From: Pedobacter planticolens
GTDB lineage: Bacteria > Bacteroidota > Bacteroidia > Sphingobacteriales > Sphingobacteriaceae
NCBI RefSeq assembly: GCF_014172375.1
Contig: NZ_WNXD01000001.1
Coordinates: 806,001 to 870,000 of the forward strand
Length of the DNA stretch: 64,000 bases
Direction: 5' to 3'
The position numbers and the translations under genes are program-made. Under the pieces are notes generated by a model, which made no database searches, was not told where the DNA came from, and saw only the letters and a list, made by a program, of their open reading frames with translations. This document shows, piece by piece, positions 1 to 9,900 of the stretch (its first letter is position 1; each line of letters opens with the position of its first letter).

Positions 1-312
1 GAAATTAACGTAGCTCACCAATTCGGCGCAGGAATTATCAAATTATTTCCCGCCAATATTTTAGGACCATCTTATTTATCATCCATTAAAGAACTTTTTC
101 AAGGTCAACTATTTGTACCAACTGGCGGAGTAGAAATTGAAGAAAACAACATTGATACTTGGTTTAAAGCAGGTGTTTGTGCAGTTGGAATGGGCAGTAA
201 ATTAGTAAGTAAACAAATTTTAGAAAATAAAGATTACGATACCTTGTTTTCATTAACCACGAAAACATTCGAAATTATAAACAAGGTTAAAACCAACCAA
301 TGGTACCAGTGA
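1..312 (+). CDS. KDPG/KHG aldolase, C-terminal part (partial at window edge)
   Basis: The reading frame is open from base 1 and stops at 312, so the last 103 residues are visible. The protein resembles class I 2-keto-3-deoxy-6-phosphogluconate aldolase: a KLFPA motif near visible residue 14 holds the lysine expected to form the Schiff base, and VPTGGV and GMGSKL follow in the order of the TIM-barrel phosphate-binding strands. The enzyme would split KDPG to pyruvate and glyceraldehyde 3-phosphate in the cytoplasm. The next two genes, a hexuronate-type transporter and a GapN-like dehydrogenase, fit the same pathway. The start and N-terminal half lie outside the window. Confidence 0.85.
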   Translation, partial: EINVAHQFGAGIIKLFPANILGPSYLSSIKELFQGQLFVPTGGVEIEENNIDTWFKAGVCAVGMGSKLVSKQILENKDYDTLFSLTTKTFEIINKVKTNQWYQ

Positions 313-353
313 ACCAATGACACTAATGAACTAACCAAATAAACCTTTAAATT

Positions 354-1928
354 ATGAACCAAGTTAAAATTGGCAATTACAGATGGACAATTTGCGCCCT
401 TTTGTTTTTTGCAACCACAGTAAACTACCTCGATAGACAGGTGTTAAGTTTATTGAAACCAACCTTAGAAGAACAATTTGGGTGGTCTAATAGTGACTAC
501 GCAGATATCGCCGCTATCTTCCAATTCACCTACGCAATCTCTATGCTTTTTGCAGGTCGTTTTGTAGATAAGTTAGGTACAAAATGGGGTTACGGAATTG
601 CCATCGTCATTTGGTCAATTGGAGCAATAATTCACGCCTATTCTATTTCAATTGGTACAGGTCTTGCGTCTATTTTAACAACTTTTGGTATTGCAGCATT
701 ACCAGTATCCATATTAGGCTTTATGTTTTCTAGGGCTGTTTTAGCCATTGGCGAATCAGGGAATTTCCCAGCAGCTATTAAAGCAACAGCAGAATATCAT
801 CCTAAAAAAGAACGCTCATTAGCAACTGGTATTTTTAATTCTGGAGCAAATATTGGTGCTGTTTTAGCTCCGCTAACCGTGCCTTGGATAGCCACACATT
901 GGGGTTGGGAAAAAGCATTCGAATTAGTTGGAGCAATAGGCTTTTTGTGGTTGTTCTTTTGGCTAATTTTTTATGAATCTCCAGAAAAACAAAAACGACT
1001 ATCAGCTGAAGAATTGGCTTACATAAACAGTGATGAAGACGAAGTTGCCGATAAAGCAAACGTTGATAAAGTTTCATGGTTTAAGTTATTGACCTATAAA
1101 CAAACTTGGGCTTTTACTTTTGGTAAGTTCATGACAGATGGTGTTTGGTGGTTTTTCTTATTTTGGTTGCCAGGTTATTTAAAAGATCAATACGGTATGA
1201 CAGGATCTGACATCGTACTTCCATTAGCTGTATTGTATAGTATGACAATGATTGGAAGTATCGGCGGAGGTTGGTTACCAAAATATTTTGTAGATAAAGG
1301 CTACGAAGTTTACGATGGTAGAATGAAAGCCATGTTTGCCATAGCCCTTTTTCCTTTGGTAGTTTTATTGGCACAACCTTTAGGTCACTATTCTTTCTGG
1401 GTTCCAGTTATTTTAATTGGTGTGGGTACTTCCGCACATCAAGCCTGGTCTGCAAATATTTTTACAACAGTTTCAGATATGTTCCCTAAAAGAGCTATTG
1501 GTTCTGTTGTAGGTATCGGAGGTATGGCTGGTGGTATTGGCGGTGTTTTAGTAACTAAAGTAGGCGGATGGATTTTTGATAACTATGCTCACAAAGGCAT
1601 ATCAGAATCGTTCACCAAATTTAACGAACTAGGTAATAGTACCTTCATCAACCAAATCACTACAATGGATTTAGCCAGTAAATACGGCGATAAAATAAAT
1701 CTAAATGTAATGGCATTGAGTAAAGTACCAGTCGAAGTAGCAGATAAATTAAAATCAATTGATTCTAACCTGTTTAATCAACTTTTAGAAATTCAAAAGC
1801 CGCTGGTTCAATCAAACATGACCGTTGCTTACACCATAATGTTCGCATTTTGTGCCGTTGCTTATCTAGTTGCGTGGGTAGTAATGAAATCATTAGTTCC
1901 AAAATATAAAAAGATTACAGACCTATAA
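354..1928 (+). CDS. MFS transporter, hexuronate/ACS-type (ExuT-like)
   Basis: This 524-residue polytopic membrane protein has the NYLDRQVLS signature at the end of TM1 that is common in the anion:cation symporter branch of the major facilitator superfamily. The best-known members import hexuronates and related sugar acids. About 12 membrane segments are visible. It is longer than the usual 430 residues because a hydrophilic stretch of about 75 residues (roughly 400-480) sits before the last segment. The ATG lies 41 bp after the aldolase stop, and the gapN-like gene starts 2 bp after this stop, so the three are probably one operon. Uptake of galacturonate, glucuronate or 2-keto-3-deoxy-gluconate is inferred from context, not proven. 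Confidence 0.85.
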   Translation: MNQVKIGNYRWTICALLFFATTVNYLDRQVLSLLKPTLEEQFGWSNSDYADIAAIFQFTYAISMLFAGRFVDKLGTKWGYGIAIVIWSIGAIIHAYSISIGTGLASILTTFGIAALPVSILGFMFSRAVLAIGESGNFPAAIKATAEYHPKKERSLATGIFNSGANIGAVLAPLTVPWIATHWGWEKAFELVGAIGFLWLFFWLIFYESPEKQKRLSAEELAYINSDEDEVADKANVDKVSWFKLLTYKQTWAFTFGKFMTDGVWWFFLFWLPGYLKDQYGMTGSDIVLPLAVLYSMTMIGSIGGGWLPKYFVDKGYEVYDGRMKAMFAIALFPLVVLLAQPLGHYSFWVPVILIGVGTSAHQAWSANIFTTVSDMFPKRAIGSVVGIGGMAGGIGGVLVTKVGGWIFDNYAHKGISESFTKFNELGNSTFINQITTMDLASKYGDKINLNVMALSKVPVEVADKLKSIDSNLFNQLLEIQKPLVQSNMTVAYTIMFAFCAVAYLVAWVVMKSLVPKYKKITDL

Positions 1929-1930
1929 TT

Positions 1931-3556
1931 ATGAGCTTTCAAGAACAATTAAATGACCTCTTTTTAACCGAAGAGCAGATTCCTGATGCCTTTAAACTGG
2001 CGGAAGAAGTAAACCAGCGTAAGTACCTATCAAATGGAGAAATGTTGCCATGGAATGGCGATGTGCACACCGTTTTATCACCCATCTGCATTAAAACCGC
2101 TAACGGATTAGAACGCAAAATAATTGGTACATATCCACTTTGCGATAAAGAAGAGGCAAATGCAGCTTTAGATGCAGCAGTAGCAGCCTATAACAATGGC
2201 AGAGGCGAATGGCCAACTATGAGTGTTGCCAAAAGAATTGAATGCGTAGAGAAATTTACACATCAAATTATAGAGAAAAAGCAAGAGGTTGTAAAGTTAA
2301 TTATGTGGGAAATTGGTAAAACCTTTGCCGATTCTACTAAAGAATTTGATCGTACAATCGAATATATTCAAGCTACAATAGATGCCTTAAAAGATTTAGA
2401 TCGTCAATCAGCGGGTTTCACAATGGAGCAAGGCATCGTTGCACAAATTCGTCGCTCACCACTGGGCGTAGTTTTATGTATGGGACCTTTTAATTACCCA
2501 TTAAATGAAACTTTTACAACGTTAATCCCAGCGTTAATCATGGGGAATACCATTTTATTTAAACCACCTAAACACGGTACATTATTGTTTTATCCCTTGT
2601 TAGAAGCATTTAGAGATTGTTTTCCAAAAGGCGTAGTGAATACCATTTACGGGCGTGGCAATAAAATCATTCCAGGCTTAATGGAATCTGGAAAAATAAA
2701 TGTCCTAACATTAATTGGTTCAAGTAAAGTAGCCAACGAGTTAAAAAAAATGCACCCTAAAGTAAATCGTTTACGTGCTATTTTAGGTTTAGATGCTAAA
2801 AATGCAGCAATTATTACAGCAAAGGCCGATTTGAAACTTGCAGTACAAGAAACCGTTTTGGGTTCACTTTCTTTCAACGGACAAAGATGTACGGCATTAA
2901 AAATCATTTTTGTACACCGTAGCTTAGCCGATGAATTTTTAAAACAACTTTCCGAATCAGTTAACAAACTAAAATTTGGTATGCCTTGGGTAGATGGAGT
3001 TTCATTAACACCACTTCCTGAGCCTCATAAACCAGCGTATTTAAAAGAATGTTTGGATGATGCGATAGCAAAAGGCGCAAAAATCATAAACGAAAATGGA
3101 GGTGCAACCAACGAATCATTTGTATATCCAGCAATTGTTTATCCAGTTAACGCTAAAATGAAACTATATACCGAAGAGCAATTTGGACCAGTTGTACCCA
3201 TTGTACCTTTCGATGATTTAGAAGAAACAATACAATACCTAATCGAATCCACTCACGGTCAGCAAGTAAGTATTTTTAGTAACGATGAACAAGAAGTAGC
3301 CGCATTAATAGATCCACTAGTTAACCAAGTGAGCCGAGTAAACATCAACTGCCAATGCCAACGCGGACCAGATGTTTTTCCTTTTACAGGAAGAAAAGAT
3401 AGCGCCGAAGGAACTTTGTCAGTAGTAGATGCCCTGCGTTCATTCTCAATTCGCTCATTAGTTGCAACAAAACTAAACGATAATAATAAACACTTATTAA
3501 ATGAAATTATCGATAGTCAAAGTTCTAACTTTTTAAGCACAAAATATTTGTTTTAA
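1931..3556 (+). CDS. gapN: GapN-like NADP-dependent glyceraldehyde-3-phosphate dehydrogenase (ALDH superfamily)
   Basis: This 541-residue aldehyde dehydrogenase has the GapN-type stretch FNYPLNETFTTLIPAL near residue 190 and the active-site segment FNGQRCTALK with Cys320. Family members oxidise glyceraldehyde 3-phosphate directly to 3-phosphoglycerate with NADP, which suits the product of the upstream aldolase. The start is 2 bp after the transporter stop, suggesting translational coupling. One oddity is clear: the residue 34 positions before the catalytic Cys, which is the general-base Glu of the ELGGK motif in ordinary ALDHs, is Gly286 here (context LGLDAKN). The protein may belong to a subgroup with a rearranged active site, or use another substrate. 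Confidence 0.8.
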   Translation: MSFQEQLNDLFLTEEQIPDAFKLAEEVNQRKYLSNGEMLPWNGDVHTVLSPICIKTANGLERKIIGTYPLCDKEEANAALDAAVAAYNNGRGEWPTMSVAKRIECVEKFTHQIIEKKQEVVKLIMWEIGKTFADSTKEFDRTIEYIQATIDALKDLDRQSAGFTMEQGIVAQIRRSPLGVVLCMGPFNYPLNETFTTLIPALIMGNTILFKPPKHGTLLFYPLLEAFRDCFPKGVVNTIYGRGNKIIPGLMESGKINVLTLIGSSKVANELKKMHPKVNRLRAILGLDAKNAAIITAKADLKLAVQETVLGSLSFNGQRCTALKIIFVHRSLADEFLKQLSESVNKLKFGMPWVDGVSLTPLPEPHKPAYLKECLDDAIAKGAKIINENGGATNESFVYPAIVYPVNAKMKLYTEEQFGPVVPIVPFDDLEETIQYLIESTHGQQVSIFSNDEQEVAALIDPLVNQVSRVNINCQCQRGPDVFPFTGRKDSAEGTLSVVDALRSFSIRSLVATKLNDNNKHLLNEIIDSQSSNFLSTKYLF

Positions 3557-3661
3557 TATGCTTAAAATGCCTTTAAACTCATATTTAAATATTAATTGTG
3601 TCACAATCACACTATAATAAAAAAAAGCAGGTATAAACTTTCGTTTGTTTATAAAATTAGT

Positions 3662-3740
3662 TACATTTGAGCTTACCCTTTCGGGGGTATGTTTTTCATA
3701 GGTAGATGTAGGGTCAAGAATTTATTCTTGGCCCTTTTTT
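3662..3740 (+). ncRNA. Candidate small RNA: -7-like box, two hairpins, terminator
   Basis: TACATTTG (3662-3669) matches the Bacteroidota -7 consensus TAnnTTTG. An upstream TTTG (3644-3647) is present but only 14 bp away, which is short. The following 70 bases could form a small hairpin (TACCC 3674-3678 with GGGTA 3685-3689) and end in a strong terminator. No frame with a plausible start fits. The transcript could also be the untranslated tail of the gapN operon. No known RNA family was recognised. Confidence 0.25.
3711..3740 (+). terminator. Rho-independent terminator
   Basis: GGGTCAAGAA (3711-3720) pairs with TTCTTGGCCC (3725-3734) over a TTTA loop, giving ten pairs including one G-U, followed by six T. 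It may end the gapN operon or the candidate small RNA just upstream. Confidence 0.6.
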
Positions 3741-3775
3741 ATTTCACACCTTTTTTAAGCACCTTATATACACGC

Positions 3776-3862
3776 CACGTCATTGCGAAGGAGGTTCTTC
3801 ACCGACTGCGACAGCCTCCTCCATATATGTTTTGTCATTCAGAGCAAAGCGAAGAATCTCCA
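3776..3862 (+). repeat. REP-like dispersed repeat fragments
   Basis: Two adjacent elements are visible: one beginning CGTCATTGCGAAGGAGG with an imperfect internal inverted repeat (about 3778-3820), and a half-element beginning TTTGTCATTCAGAGC (3830-3860). The second matches elements near 42237, 42644 and 30122. Such units are dispersed through intergenic space in many Bacteroidota genomes. Confidence 0.6.
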
Positions 3863-4176
3863 AACATCCAAACCCTTAACACCCTATACTAGTGCTAGTT
3901 TGTAGCTCGTTCTTTCCTCCTCAAGAAACCCAGTTGTCAACAATCAGTACCTAATCATTATTTGAAAAGCAATTTCAGTACTCTTAACTCAGGTTCCGTC
4001 CCGCTATTTGCTACTGCCATGAAAAATGGCATTCGCGTCTATCGGGTTTAGCTAACCAAAGCCTGTAACAAATTACGCAATTCCTCATCTTGCAATTCCC
4101 CATCTTTGGCGGGGTGCCTGTACCAAAGCCATCCCTTTGGGAAAAAGTGGGATGGTTTCTTCAACCTGCCAAAAGA

Positions 4177-4428
4177 CTTCATGCATTGTTACCGAGACTT
4201 CTTCCATTGTTACCAAGACTTCTTCCATTGTTACCAAGACTTCCTGCATTGTTGCCAAGACTTCTTGCATTGTTGTTGAGACTTCTTGCATTGTTACCTA
4301 GACTTTTTGCATTGCTACTAAGACTTCTTGCATTGTTAGCAAGACTTCTTGCATTGTTGTTGAGACTTCTTGCATTGTTACTGAGACTTCTTGCATTGCT
4401 ACTAAGACTTCTTGCTTCTGCTGAAAGA
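4177..4428 (+). repeat. 21-bp tandem repeat array, 12 copies
   Basis: Twelve head-to-tail 21-bp units are seen, with a consensus close to CTTCTTGCATTGTTACTAAG plus A. The first starts CTTCATGC and the last (4408-4428) is the most diverged. The period is a multiple of three, so all frames give seven-residue repeats: Leu/Arg-rich on the plus strand, and SLxNNAR or MQEVLxT types on the minus strand. No frame has a known domain or a convincing start. The copies differ by point changes, unlike a CRISPR array, and there are no spacers. Confidence 0.85.
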
Positions 4429-4856
4429 TTTCTCCAGCCTGCAACTTGCAGCCTCACCCAAACCACAACCCATCACCAAGAACGAGGACTGGCCTTGTAG
4501 CATCCCGAAGGAGAAAGCATTAAAACTTGTGCAAATACTTTCAAAAACCACTATCCAAAACAATGAGCCTTTCGATCCTTCATCGAACCTGCTGCTTGTT
4601 GCCCTAAAAGTTTTGATAGCTTAATCCGAGAGATGATACTAAGCCTTGATCTTTTGTTTCTTTTCTATCAAGAGATACTGCGAAGCATTCTTGAATACCC
4701 CTAAAATAAACACTCATGAAAAACGAAAGAGCCATCGGTGGCGGTGAACCGAAAACAACAATCTAAAAACGAACGGGTCATAACGGCAGCGAGCTAAAAA
4801 ATCCTTCGACAAACTCAGGGTGACAATATGAAATTAATGAATAGAAGATTACTTCG

Positions 4857-4864
4857 TATCTTTA
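4857..4864 (+). promoter_or_regulatory. Likely -7 promoter element of ubiX
   Basis: TATCTTTA ends 9 bp before the ubiX ATG and differs by one base from the Bacteroidota TAnnTTTG consensus. No clear -33 TTTG is visible. The predicted leader would be only a few bases long. Confidence 0.4.
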
Positions 4865-4873
4865 CCTTACATT

Positions 4874-5443
4874 ATGATCAAAAAGAAAAAAATCATTGTT
4901 GCAATTACCGGAGCCAGCGGCTCCATCTACGCCAAACTCTTACTAGATAACCTACTAAAACTATCATCTCAAATAGAAAAAGTAGGCGTAGTAATGTCAG
5001 ATAACGCAAAAGAAGTTTGGCGTTTCGAGTTAGGTAACGAAGAATACGATAACTACCCCTTTACCTTTTATCATAAAATGGATTTCAATGCACCATTCGC
5101 ATCAGGTTCTGCAAAATTCGACACCATGATTATCATTCCATGTTCAATGGGCACATTAGGTCGCATCGCCCATGGCATATCTAACGATTTAATCTCAAGA
5201 GCAGCGGATGTAATATTAAAAGAACGCCGTAAATTAATCGCCGTAGTTAGAGATACACCCTTTAGTTTAATCCACATCAACAACCTTAAAGTAGTAACAG
5301 AAGCTGGAGGAATTATCTGCCCTGCAAACCCATCATTTTATAGCTTACCTAAAACCATCGAAGAAGTAGCACAAACAGTAGTTAATCGAGTAATAGATTT
5401 AGCAGATTTAGAACATGAAAGCTATCGCTGGAACGAAGAATAG
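4874..5443 (+). CDS. ubiX: Flavin prenyltransferase UbiX
   Basis: The 189-residue protein has the UbiX/Pad1 flavoprotein fold signatures: ITGASGSIYAK at the N-terminus (residues 10-20), PCSMGTLGRIAHGISNDL near residue 95, and RDTPFS in the later half. UbiX attaches a dimethylallyl group to FMN to make prenylated FMN, the cofactor of UbiD decarboxylases. A UbiD-family gene lies 28 kb away in this window (32901-34751), so the pair is present but unlinked. Length is normal. The gene stands alone between a repeat-rich region and mtaB. Confidence 0.93.
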   Translation: MIKKKKIIVAITGASGSIYAKLLLDNLLKLSSQIEKVGVVMSDNAKEVWRFELGNEEYDNYPFTFYHKMDFNAPFASGSAKFDTMIIIPCSMGTLGRIAHGISNDLISRAADVILKERRKLIAVVRDTPFSLIHINNLKVVTEAGGIICPANPSFYSLPKTIEEVAQTVVNRVIDLADLEHESYRWNEE

Positions 5444-5540
5444 CTCATTGGTTCATTAGTGTCATTAGTTCATTTGTTAGCCAGATGTAAGGTTAGGGCC
5501 AAGTCTAACATCTCATATCTCAATACTCATATCTAATTGT

Positions 5541-5548
5541 TATCTTTG
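5541..5548 (+). promoter_or_regulatory. -7 promoter element of mtaB
   Basis: TATCTTTG is a perfect match to TAnnTTTG and ends 8 bp before the ATG. No good -33 box is seen. Transcription would begin within about five bases of the start codon, so the mRNA may be nearly leaderless. Confidence 0.55.
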
Positions 5549-5556
5549 CAACCTCG

Positions 5557-6876
5557 ATGAAAAAAGTTGCATTTTATACACTTGGCTGTAAGCTAAACTT
5601 CTCAGAAACCTCAACCATTGGTCGTTTGTTTACCGATGCAGGTTACTCCGTAGTAGAATTTACTGATGCAGCAGATGTATATGTAATCAATACCTGCTCG
5701 GTAACCGAACACGCAGACAAAAAATGCAGGAAAGTAGTTAAGGAAGCACTTAAATATTCTCCAAATGCTTATGTAACCATTGTAGGTTGCTATGCACAAT
5801 TAAAACCAACAGAAATTGCCGAAATAGAAGGCGTAGACATGGTTTTAGGCGCTGCTGAAAAATTCAGAATTGTAGAATTTATTTCTGATCTGACTAAAAA
5901 TCCTAAAGCAGTTGTTCATCAGCAAAACATAGAAAAAGTAAATCATAATTTTATTGCTGCCTATTCAATAGGCGATAGAACGCGTACCTTTTTAAAAGTG
6001 CAAGATGGTTGCGATTATCCTTGTACCTATTGCACTATTCCTTTGGCTCGTGGTGGAAGTAGAAGCGATACCATAGAAAACGTAGTAAATCGTGCTACAC
6101 AAATTGCACAAAGTGGAGTAAAAGAAATCGTGTTAACAGGTGTAAACTTAGGTGATTTTGGTATTCGTGATGGACAAAGAGAAGATAAATTCTTCGATTT
6201 AGTTAAAGCATTAGATGAAGTAGAGGGAATTGAACGTATTCGTATTTCTTCCATAGAACCAAACTTATTGAGCAATGAAATCATTGAGTTTGTTGCTACT
6301 TCAAAACGTTTTGTACCACATTTCCACATTCCATTGCAATCAGGTTCTAATAAAATATTAGGCTTGATGAAAAGACGCTACCAACGCGAATTATATACCG
6401 AACGTGTAGCTAAAATTAAAGCGGTAATGCCCAATTGCTGCATAGGAGTGGATGTAATTGTTGGTTTTCCAGGCGAAACACATGACGACTTTCTAGATAC
6501 CTATCAGTTTTTAAACGAATTAGATATTTCTTATCTACATGTATTTACTTATTCGGAGCGTGAACAAACTGAAGCTGCAGAAATGAAAGGTAAAGTTGCA
6601 GGAAGTACTCGTTTTGATAGAAATAAAATGTTGCATATCCTATCCGATAAAAAAAGAAGAGCATTTTATCAATCTCAAATTGGTTCAACAGGGCAGGTGC
6701 TATTTGAAGACGATCAGAAAAATGGCTTTATGCATGGCTTTACCAAAAACTATGTAAAAGTTAGAGCTAAATACGATCCTGTAATGGTAAACGAACTTAA
6801 AAACGTAAAACTTGTAGAGCTTTTAGCAGATGGTGAAGTCGAAGTAATCGAAGCCGAAGAAGTTTTAGTACATTAA
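5557..6876 (+). CDS. mtaB: tRNA ct6A/t6A37 methylthiotransferase MtaB
   Basis: This 439-residue radical-SAM methylthiotransferase has three domains in order. The N-terminal UPF0004 domain carries Cys11 (TLGCKLN), Cys47 (NTCSVT) and Cys78 (VGCYA) for the auxiliary cluster. The radical-SAM core has Cys152, Cys156 and Cys159 in DGCDYPCTYC. A TRAM-like RNA-binding end follows from about residue 375. GCKLN rather than GCQMN at the first Cys favours MtaB (2-methylthio-t6A on tRNA) over MiaB. All six cluster ligands are present. The gene appears monocistronic. Confidence 0.9.
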   Translation: MKKVAFYTLGCKLNFSETSTIGRLFTDAGYSVVEFTDAADVYVINTCSVTEHADKKCRKVVKEALKYSPNAYVTIVGCYAQLKPTEIAEIEGVDMVLGAAEKFRIVEFISDLTKNPKAVVHQQNIEKVNHNFIAAYSIGDRTRTFLKVQDGCDYPCTYCTIPLARGGSRSDTIENVVNRATQIAQSGVKEIVLTGVNLGDFGIRDGQREDKFFDLVKALDEVEGIERIRISSIEPNLLSNEIIEFVATSKRFVPHFHIPLQSGSNKILGLMKRRYQRELYTERVAKIKAVMPNCCIGVDVIVGFPGETHDDFLDTYQFLNELDISYLHVFTYSEREQTEAAEMKGKVAGSTRFDRNKMLHILSDKKRRAFYQSQIGSTGQVLFEDDQKNGFMHGFTKNYVKVRAKYDPVMVNELKNVKLVELLADGEVEVIEAEEVLVH

Positions 6877-6909
6877 ATAGCATTTCCCTTCTATAAAATA
6901 CCCAATTGT

Positions 6910-6921
6910 GGGTATATACCC
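6910..6921. promoter_or_regulatory. Perfect palindrome upstream of the CHAT gene
   Basis: GGGTATATACCC is a perfect 12-bp palindrome 51 bp before the CHAT protein start, preceded by CCCAATTGT. It could be an operator, or part of a short hairpin at the end of the mtaB transcript. No repressor gene is adjacent. Confidence 0.3.
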
Positions 6922-6972
6922 TTAAGTTTTATAATGTATTATTGTGTGTAAATCGCTCACAAAAAATACGTT

Positions 6973-9900
6973 ATGAAAAACTTAACGTTCTCAATACTGC
7001 AAAAATGGACAGGAATAATCTTCATCGCATTATTCTCCTTTTCTGCGAAAGCTCAAAACCAAAAGCTCTTCCCAAAAAACTTAAACTTTAAAGTTTCAAA
7101 TACCTATTACGGCCAAGGCGATAGCTGCTATGTATTTATCTACGAAGGTGGAAAACTTGGTGTTAAAATAGGTCAGCAAGGCAAAGTTTACGGAGTTCAT
7201 TCAAATGAAAAACCAAATCGTTCTCAAAAAGAATTGGGTTTTAGTACCATAGTTAGAATTATGGGAGATACCATTATCGCCAAAACTACTCTTTACAAGC
7301 CAACTATTACCGATGAAAAAGTAGCCATTGGCGATTATCTCGTACTAGAAATTAATCTCCCAATAAACAATTATAACAGCCTCTTTTACGATTTAGCTTT
7401 AATGCAAATCACTTTTACAGACGTAAGTAAAACCCCATTATATAGTCTTAAACAAATATTAACAAAGGATTCTAAAGCATTAGAAGATTCTATTCTCATT
7501 AAAAGCATAGCCGATATCAAGGAAATTTACGATAGGGTAAAAGATGATGAAAGCTTTACCAGTTTAAGAGTGAAAATGCCTGAGGGAAGATACGCGGGTA
7601 AAACAACCTTAGAAGTAATGTCTAAAACGACTAAGGCAGATATTATTGCATTTTTAAAGTTTGTAAAATCTTATCCTGGTAAATATGTGGGCAACCAATA
7701 CAAAATTGCAGAAGTTTTTGCCACATGGGTAGTCAATAAAGCACCACTAAATAATCAGGAAGTATTAGATTCTGTTCGTTATTATGCAACCAATAAAATA
7801 AAGTACGATAAATTTTTAACCGTAAATAGAATTACAATTGTAAAAGACGAGTACTTAAAATCGTGGTCAATTATTGCGAATGACTTAGCAATAGATGGCA
7901 AAGCCGCAGAAGCAGATGCCTTACTAAAAGAAGTAGAAAAAGCAGGAACTTCCTTAAACGATACTTCTGGACTTGGTTTTTACTATTACATCGCAGCGCA
8001 AATTTTACAAGATAAACAGCAATATGCACAAGCAATTGTTCATGTAAACAAAGCAATAGACCTATTTAAACAATCAAAATACTGGGAGTTTTATATCAAA
8101 CTGAAACTAAAGCGTATTTACATCGAAATTATGCTGACTGATTTCGTGGCTTCAGAAAAAACATACAAAGAATTAACGACAGATTTTGCAGAGCTTAAAT
8201 CACAAATGGAAGGAAATCTGTATAAAGAATTAATAGCTCAACATTATGGCTATTATGGTTTTTCACTCAAAAGAAAAGGCGATTTAAATGAAGCGAAAAC
8301 CTTTTATCAAAAATCTGCAGACCAGTACAATTTGCTAGAAGATTTTTCAAGCAAAGTACAATCGGCTTTGGCCAGAGAGAATGTTGCAGATATTGAAACT
8401 ACACAAAATAATTACGAAGGTTCTATTCCATTATATGATTCATTAATTGTGGCTTACAAAAGAATGAATCAGTCTGCAAAGCAATCGTATGCCTTAAATA
8501 GCAAAGCATACGCGTTGAGTAAAATGGGGCAGTACGATAAAAATATCAGCAACGCTAACGAAGCTTTAGCGATACAATTAAAAAATGCCGATTGGAACAA
8601 AGCAGGATATAGTTACTCGCAAATCGGACAATCTTACTTTAGTTTAGGGAAATTTAAAGATGCAGTTAACGCACATCAACAATCTATTTTATACAGAAGA
8701 AAAGGAAATAACTTTGAAGGAATGGGTTATTCCTATTCAAAATTGGGTAGTCTTTATATAGAAATAGGCGATAAACTAAAGGCAATTGCAGCATTAGATA
8801 GCGCAAAATTCTGCTACACAAAAGCAAACCTCAAAGATAAATTAGCAGAAATTGATGGCTCCATTGGAGATATTTACCTCTCAGATAAAAATGTTCCTAA
8901 AGCTGTTGCCTACTTTTTAAGCGCTTATGAAAGCCTAAAAACCCTAGGTTTAAAACAAGAAATGGCTAAACAATTATACAATATTGCAGGAGCTACCTAT
9001 ACCGATGATATGCCACAATCAAGGAAATATTATCAATTAGCGTACGATTTATATAAGGAAATTGGAATAAAAGATCAGGTTTTGTATTGCCTCCTAAACT
9101 TAGGGAATTTAGATACTCGTGAAAAGAAATATGAAAGCGCAGAGAAATATTTTAATCAGGCATTGGTATTAAGCAAAGAGATAAATGGTAAAAGAGAGCA
9201 GGCAATTACCTATCAAAAACTAGCAGATGCAGCGTACACCAAGCTCAACTTAACCGATGCAATTTTAAAATACGAACAAGCATTAGCCATTTATAAGGAA
9301 ATTGACGAAAAAGCAGAAGTAGCCAATATTTCAATTGCTATCGGTTCGGTAAATGTATCCTTAGGTAAGTTTATCGAAGCAGAAATTGCGATGCAGCAAG
9401 CACTCGATATTTCAAAAACCACCAATAATTACGGTGGCAAAGCCGATGCACTTTCTTCTCTATCCGATCTTTACCAATTAAAAGGGCAGTTTTCAACATC
9501 CAAAACGATGTTAGATAGCTGCTTTAAAATTTACAAACAGCTCGGTAATTCATATCAAATTGCCAATACTCACATCCTTTTAGGTAATTATTACAACCGT
9601 TTATCCGATAATATTAACGCAATTAAAAATTATAGCACAGCTGATAGTATTTTCAAAGCAGAAAAATCACCCGAAAGCCGTTTCACTTCCTTAAATAATA
9701 TCGGTACAATATATTTCTATCAAGCAGATTATCCACAAGCATTAAATTATTTTAATCAGGCTAACGCGATTATTGCAAATCAAACCGTAATTACCGACAG
9801 TAAATTACTAGTAATTACCAATATTGGAGAAGTCTATTATCATCAGAAAAACTATCCAGAAGCTGAAAAGAACCTAGCCTTAGCATTGAAATTTAGCAGT

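Larger units (their letters stand above)
3557..4873 (+). other. Gene-poor 1.3-kb region with dispersed and tandem repeats
   Basis: I see no convincing protein gene in this stretch; short open frames cross it on both strands but share no recognisable domain. It contains a possible small RNA with terminator (3662-3740), REP-like fragments of the GTCATTCAGAGC family (3776-3862), a 21-bp tandem array (4177-4428), and short words typical of dispersed Bacteroidota intergenic repeats, such as the one around 4803-4828 (TTCGACAAACTCAGGGTGAC). Confidence 0.6.

Noticed and set aside
3689..3892. 67-residue plus-strand frame after the gapN operon
   Set aside because: It runs through a terminator hairpin and REP-like repeats, with no domain or start signal.
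4177..4428. CRISPR-like array
   Set aside because: Units are directly adjacent without unique spacers, they vary by point changes, and no cas gene is near.
4085..4500. Open frames on both strands across the 21-bp array (Leu/Arg-rich, MQEV or NARSL heptads)
   Set aside because: A repeat whose period is a multiple of three stays open in several frames by itself. No start context, domain or signal favours one, so it is listed as a repeat only.
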